64,000 nucleotides of DNA from Gammaproteobacteria bacterium. Lineage in GTDB: Bacteria > Pseudomonadota > Gammaproteobacteria > Competibacterales > Competibacteraceae. Made by a program: the position numbers and the translations under genes. The notes below the pieces were generated by a model, which did no database searches, was not told the origin of the DNA, and saw only the letters and a program-made list of their open reading frames with translations. Below are positions 61,174-64,000 of this stretch, piece after piece; the first letter of the stretch is position 1; the number at the start of each line of letters is the position of its first letter. The stretch covers positions 1,029,501-1,093,500 of the forward strand of contig JACKNC010000001.1 of assembly GCA_024235095.1 (NCBI GenBank). The letters are read 5' to 3'.

Positions 61174-62271
61174 TCAGCATTTCAGACGACAGTAAAAACC
61201 ACCGGGAACCGCCGCAATGAATCCTTCCAACTCCAGAATTAAGAGCATGGAGGAAACCACTTCTGCCGTCAATCCACAACGTTCCACTAACAGATCGATT
61301 CCACACGACTCATCGCCCATAGCCGCCAGCAATTGCCGATACTCTTCATCCAGTGCATCCATCGCCGGCTTGGCGGTCTCCAGCCCGGTTTCAGTTGTTG
61401 ATTCAATCGCGCTGGCTGTGGCCAGGGAACCCAGTTCCTCCAGAATATCGGTTGCGGTTTCCACCAGTTTGGCGCCTTCGCGGATCAGGGCGTGGCAACC
61501 TTTGGCCAGTGGGTTATGAATCGAACCGGGAATGGCAAAGACTTCCCGGCTCTGTTCCAGCGCCAGGCGGGCGGTAATCAGTGAGCCACTGCGCGCGGCG
61601 GCTTCGACCACCAGTACGCCTAGCGCCAGTCCGCTGATCAGGCGATTGCGCTGGGGAAAATTACCCGCCGCCGCTGGCGTGCCAGTGGGCAACTCGGAAA
61701 CCAGCGCGCCACATTCGGCAATCGCGTAGGCCAAATCGCGATTTTTGGCGGGGTATACCCGGTCGAGACTGGTGCCCATGACGGCAATCGTGCGACCTTC
61801 GTGGCTGGCTAACGCCCCCTGGTGAGCGGACGTATCAATGCCTAGCGCCAATCCACTGGTAATCGTCATACCGGCCCCGGCCAAATGCTCGGCGAAACGG
61901 TGGGCGGTTTCCCGACCCAGCGGCGTCGGATTGCGGGTGCCGACTATGGCCAACTGCAGCGTCCGCAAGCAAAGCGGATCGCCATGGACAAACAGCAGGG
62001 GCGGAGGGTAGGGAATCTGGCGCAACAGGGGCGGATAGCGAGGATCGGCCAGCGCCAGCAGATAATTGCCGTGCTGCTCCAGCCAGCTGAGATCGGCTTC
62101 AACCGACCGCCAGTCTGGCGCGCTTAGATAGTCGAGCGCGGCGCTGGGCAGGTCCAGTCGCCCCCATTCGGCGCGACCCGCAGCAAACACCTCCGCCGCC
62201 GAACCAAAGTAGTCTAGCAATCGGGCAAACCGCGCCGGTCCGATGCCCGGCGCGCGCAACAATGCGAGCAA
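61174..62271 (-). CDS. dprA: DNA processing protein DprA (Smf)
   Basis: 365 residues from TTG 62271; the sequence just upstream (DDPAW-LLALLRAPGIGP) continues the usual family start, but no in-frame ATG is present, so the true start may be a rare codon slightly upstream. DprA Rossmann domain: LAIVGTRNPTPLGRETAHRF, ITSGLALGIDTSAHQGAL, VMGTSLDRVYPAKNRDLAYAI, SELPTGTPAAAGNFPQRNRLISGLALGVLVVEAAARSGSLITARLALEQ. C-terminal winged helix. Loads RecA on incoming ssDNA. Confidence 0.93.
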   Translation of the reverse strand: MLALLRAPGIGPARFARLLDYFGSAAEVFAAGRAEWGRLDLPSAALDYLSAPDWRSVEADLSWLEQHGNYLLALADPRYPPLLRQIPYPPPLLFVHGDPLCLRTLQLAIVGTRNPTPLGRETAHRFAEHLAGAGMTITSGLALGIDTSAHQGALASHEGRTIAVMGTSLDRVYPAKNRDLAYAIAECGALVSELPTGTPAAAGNFPQRNRLISGLALGVLVVEAAARSGSLITARLALEQSREVFAIPGSIHNPLAKGCHALIREGAKLVETATDILEELGSLATASAIESTTETGLETAKPAMDALDEEYRQLLAAMGDESCGIDLLVERCGLTAEVVSSMLLILELEGFIAAVPGGFYCRLKC

Positions 62272-62309
62272 CCAGGCCGGATCGTCCGTTGGGGGCGGAA
62301 AGATATCGT

Positions 62310-63464
62310 TCAGGGCGTCGTCACCTGGTCCTGCAGACGGATGGCGCGTTCCGCCTGCATCACCAGCGCATAACTCACCAGATCATGCACTTTGTATACC
62401 ATGATCAGACCAGAACGTTCGCCCGGCAAGCGCACAGTTCCACCGGAAACCGGGTCATCGACGGTGCGCTCTTTGCTGTAGATCGCCAGCACATGGCCAG
62501 GTTCGAGACCTTCCTGAGCGCCCAGATTGATAATCACACTACTATACTGGGTGATCTGAGTCACATCGGTATCCAGCTTGGCGAGAATGAACCCATAGGT
62601 ATCCGGCGGCACGGGGTGTGGTTCGAAGCTGTAAAGCTGGGCTTCAGTCTCCAGTGGGAACAGGCGATCGCCCGCGCGGACCGGCGCGACCGTGTTGGCC
62701 AGCACCAGGGTTGCTGGATCAGCATCCTTCTCCAGAGCCGCCTGACCGAGATAAATACCTGCGGTGCCGAGATAACGACCGGAATTCGGTTCGCGCAACG
62801 GCTCGCTAGGGCGGAACACCTGATAACGCGGCTGGTCAAAAATAGCGCCCCGAGCATAAACCCGGTCGCGGTCGGCATAGACGATTTGCTCATCGTCATC
62901 AGCCACAATGTACGGCGAACCTTGCCATTGCGCGTCGCTCAGGATCAGAGCGCGAGTCAGGAAGGATTCAACCGCGTCGCGCGGCACCGGTGGAATCGGC
63001 TGAGTCAATTCCTCGACCCGGATTTGTGGAGACAGCTTGATCAGCGGTACGTCCTCGCGTTCGGCAACTTCCAGTTGCGGTTTTCCGCTGGCATCGTAGC
63101 TGAAACGCAACACGTCGCCGGGATAAATCCGGTTGGGATTGCGAATCTGTGGATTCTGTCGCCAGATTTCGCGCCATTGCCAGGGATTTTGCAGAAACCG
63201 GCCAGCAATGCTCCACAAGGTGTCGCCCGGGACCACCGTGTAGGTTTGGGGGTGGTCGGGGCGTAGCGCAACCGGCCCGGGAGCGGCCGGCGGTTGGCCT
63301 GGAGTCGATCCGGCCAGCAACGGGGGTTCGCCAGGGGTTGAAGCGCCCGAACCGGGTTCGGGCGCATCGGATTCAGAGGGATTCTGGGCGCATGCCCCGA
63401 ACAAAACCGCTGCCGTCAATGACAGAGCAGTTCCGAGGCGCCTTGAGGAACGCGTGATGTTCAT
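62310..63464 (-). CDS. LysM-domain lipoprotein
   Basis: 384 residues. Lipoprotein signal peptide with lipobox LFGAC (Cys26), a Pro/Gly/Ser-rich linker, then a LysM domain QTYTVVPGDTLWSIAGRFLQNPWQWREIWRQNPQIRNPNRIYPGDVLRF. The remaining ~250 residues are a conserved companion domain of dprA-linked LysM proteins. Likely anchors to the outer membrane and binds peptidoglycan. Divergent from def. Confidence 0.92.
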   Translation of the reverse strand: MNITRSSRRLGTALSLTAAVLFGACAQNPSESDAPEPGSGASTPGEPPLLAGSTPGQPPAAPGPVALRPDHPQTYTVVPGDTLWSIAGRFLQNPWQWREIWRQNPQIRNPNRIYPGDVLRFSYDASGKPQLEVAEREDVPLIKLSPQIRVEELTQPIPPVPRDAVESFLTRALILSDAQWQGSPYIVADDDEQIVYADRDRVYARGAIFDQPRYQVFRPSEPLREPNSGRYLGTAGIYLGQAALEKDADPATLVLANTVAPVRAGDRLFPLETEAQLYSFEPHPVPPDTYGFILAKLDTDVTQITQYSSVIINLGAQEGLEPGHVLAIYSKERTVDDPVSGGTVRLPGERSGLIMVYKVHDLVSYALVMQAERAIRLQDQVTTP

Positions 63465-63626
63465 GGTCCTTGCTCATCCTTCGGAGGTACGGGCGGGAGT
63501 GTAGCGGATCACTCCCCTCGCGCAAAGTATAGCCCCGATGCATGAGTTTCTCGTATGATTTCGCATCGAATGGCAAAATCGCAAGACTTAAATTTAAGCA
63601 CCTAACCAGGCTTTCACGGAGGAGTC

Positions 63627-64000
63627 ATGGCGCAACTCAATATACTGCATTATCCCGACCCCCGCTTGCGCAAGCCTGCGCTGCCGGTGGAAACCGTTGA
63701 TGACAGCGTGCGCACCCTGGTCGCCAACATGCTGGAGACCATGTATGCAGCACCGGGCATCGGCTTGGCCGCAACCCAGGTCAATATCCGAAAACGGGTG
63801 GTGGTCATGGACATATCCGAAAATAAAGACCAGCCGCGCGTATTCATCAATCCCACCCTTCTGGAACGCGAAGGCGAAGGCGAAATGGAAGAAGGGTGTC
63901 TCTCGGTGCCCGGTTTCTACGAAACGGTTCGTCGCGCCGAGCGGATTCGGGTCAGCGCGCTTGACGCCGATGGCGAACCCTTTGAGCTGGAAGCGCACGG
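63627..64000 (+). CDS. def: Peptide deformylase, N-terminal part
   Basis: Open from ATG 63627 (behind GGAGGA) to the window edge, 124 codons of about 170. MAQLNILHYPDPRLRKPALPVE, then motif 1 GIGLAATQVN, INPTLLEREGEGEMEEGCLSVPGFY with motif 2 EEGCLSVP (metal-binding Cys). The third motif HExDH lies beyond the edge. Removes the formyl group from nascent proteins. Confidence 0.97.
   Translation, partial: MAQLNILHYPDPRLRKPALPVETVDDSVRTLVANMLETMYAAPGIGLAATQVNIRKRVVVMDISENKDQPRVFINPTLLEREGEGEMEEGCLSVPGFYETVRRAERIRVSALDADGEPFELEAH

Overview
The window looks like the chromosome of a GC-rich gammaproteobacterium. The housekeeping order is characteristic of that class: alaS-lysC-csrA-tRNA-Ser-tRNA-Arg, rpoE-rseA-rseB-rseC-lepA-lepB-DUF4845-rnc-era-recO, and def facing lysM-dprA-smg-topA-tsaC. 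A Competibacter/Contendobacter-like organism would fit, but that is inference and no species can be fixed from the sequence alone.

Layout. 1-2060 is an ordinary stretch: the end of an Asp/Glu racemase, a GNAT acetyltransferase, a YpsA/SLOG-type protein and a hypothetical, all overlapping by ATGA, then a convergent truncated haemoglobin. 2226-3588 is a small phage-like cI/Cro control region with palindromic operators. 3602-30680 is a 27-kb accessory region made mostly of insertion sequences (IS). 30686-64000 is conserved chromosome, with two RNA-polymerase-independent landmarks (tRNA-Arg, tRNA-Ser) at its left edge and rnpB inside.

The accessory region is the interesting part. Read on the minus strand and with the IS elements removed, it contains an array of gene cassettes of the integron type: a methyltransferase (24934-25716), a papain-like YiiX/NlpC-type protein (24804 down to 22938, split by an IS), and a one-transmembrane protein of unknown function (16207 down to 4758, split by 10.6 kb of IS). 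Each begins 11-43 nt behind a GTTRRRY-type core site. For the first two, the 3' half-site (GCCCAAC, GCGCTAAC) is exactly complementary to the cassette's own 5' core (GTTGGGC, GTTAGCGC), which is the signature of attC recombination. No integron integrase is in the window, so this looks like a cluster of attC sites lacking an integrase (CALIN). At least fourteen IS/MITE insertions have broken it up, and precise removal of two of them, each with one copy of its target duplication, restores two cassette reading frames.

The largest insertion (5337-15979) is nested like Russian dolls. An IS1031-type IS5 element sits in the third cassette gene. Both of its terminal inverted repeats have been invaded at the same position by inverted copies of an IS1111-group (IS110 family) element. 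The left copy was then hit by an IS21-like element, and an IS982 element landed beside it. The IS1031 transposase was split by an IS200-like element. Its flank took an IS903-like element, which itself took an IS1-like element. A second nest (16228-22863) is an IS701-like element carrying IS630, IS4/ISNCY-like, IS982, a 125-bp MITE and an IS1595 element. Three identical copies of one IS630-type element all carry the same in-frame TGA in the transposase, while a fourth 1199-bp copy (27567-28765) has an open 351-codon gene.

Next to tRNA-Arg(ACG) lies a decayed tyrosine integrase with an excisionase-like gene. A tRNA-targeted island therefore probably brought in part of this DNA.

In the conserved half, the chief non-housekeeping items are: a three-gene operon (HAD-UbiA fusion, DprE1-like, DprE2-like) that looks like a complete route to a polyprenyl-phosphoryl-arabinose donor; an in-frame repetitive element inside the DprE1-like gene; a membrane GGDEF-EAL protein; a hydrogenase maturation protease; and a 61-bp tandem duplication at the start of lepA that displaces the original ATG out of frame.
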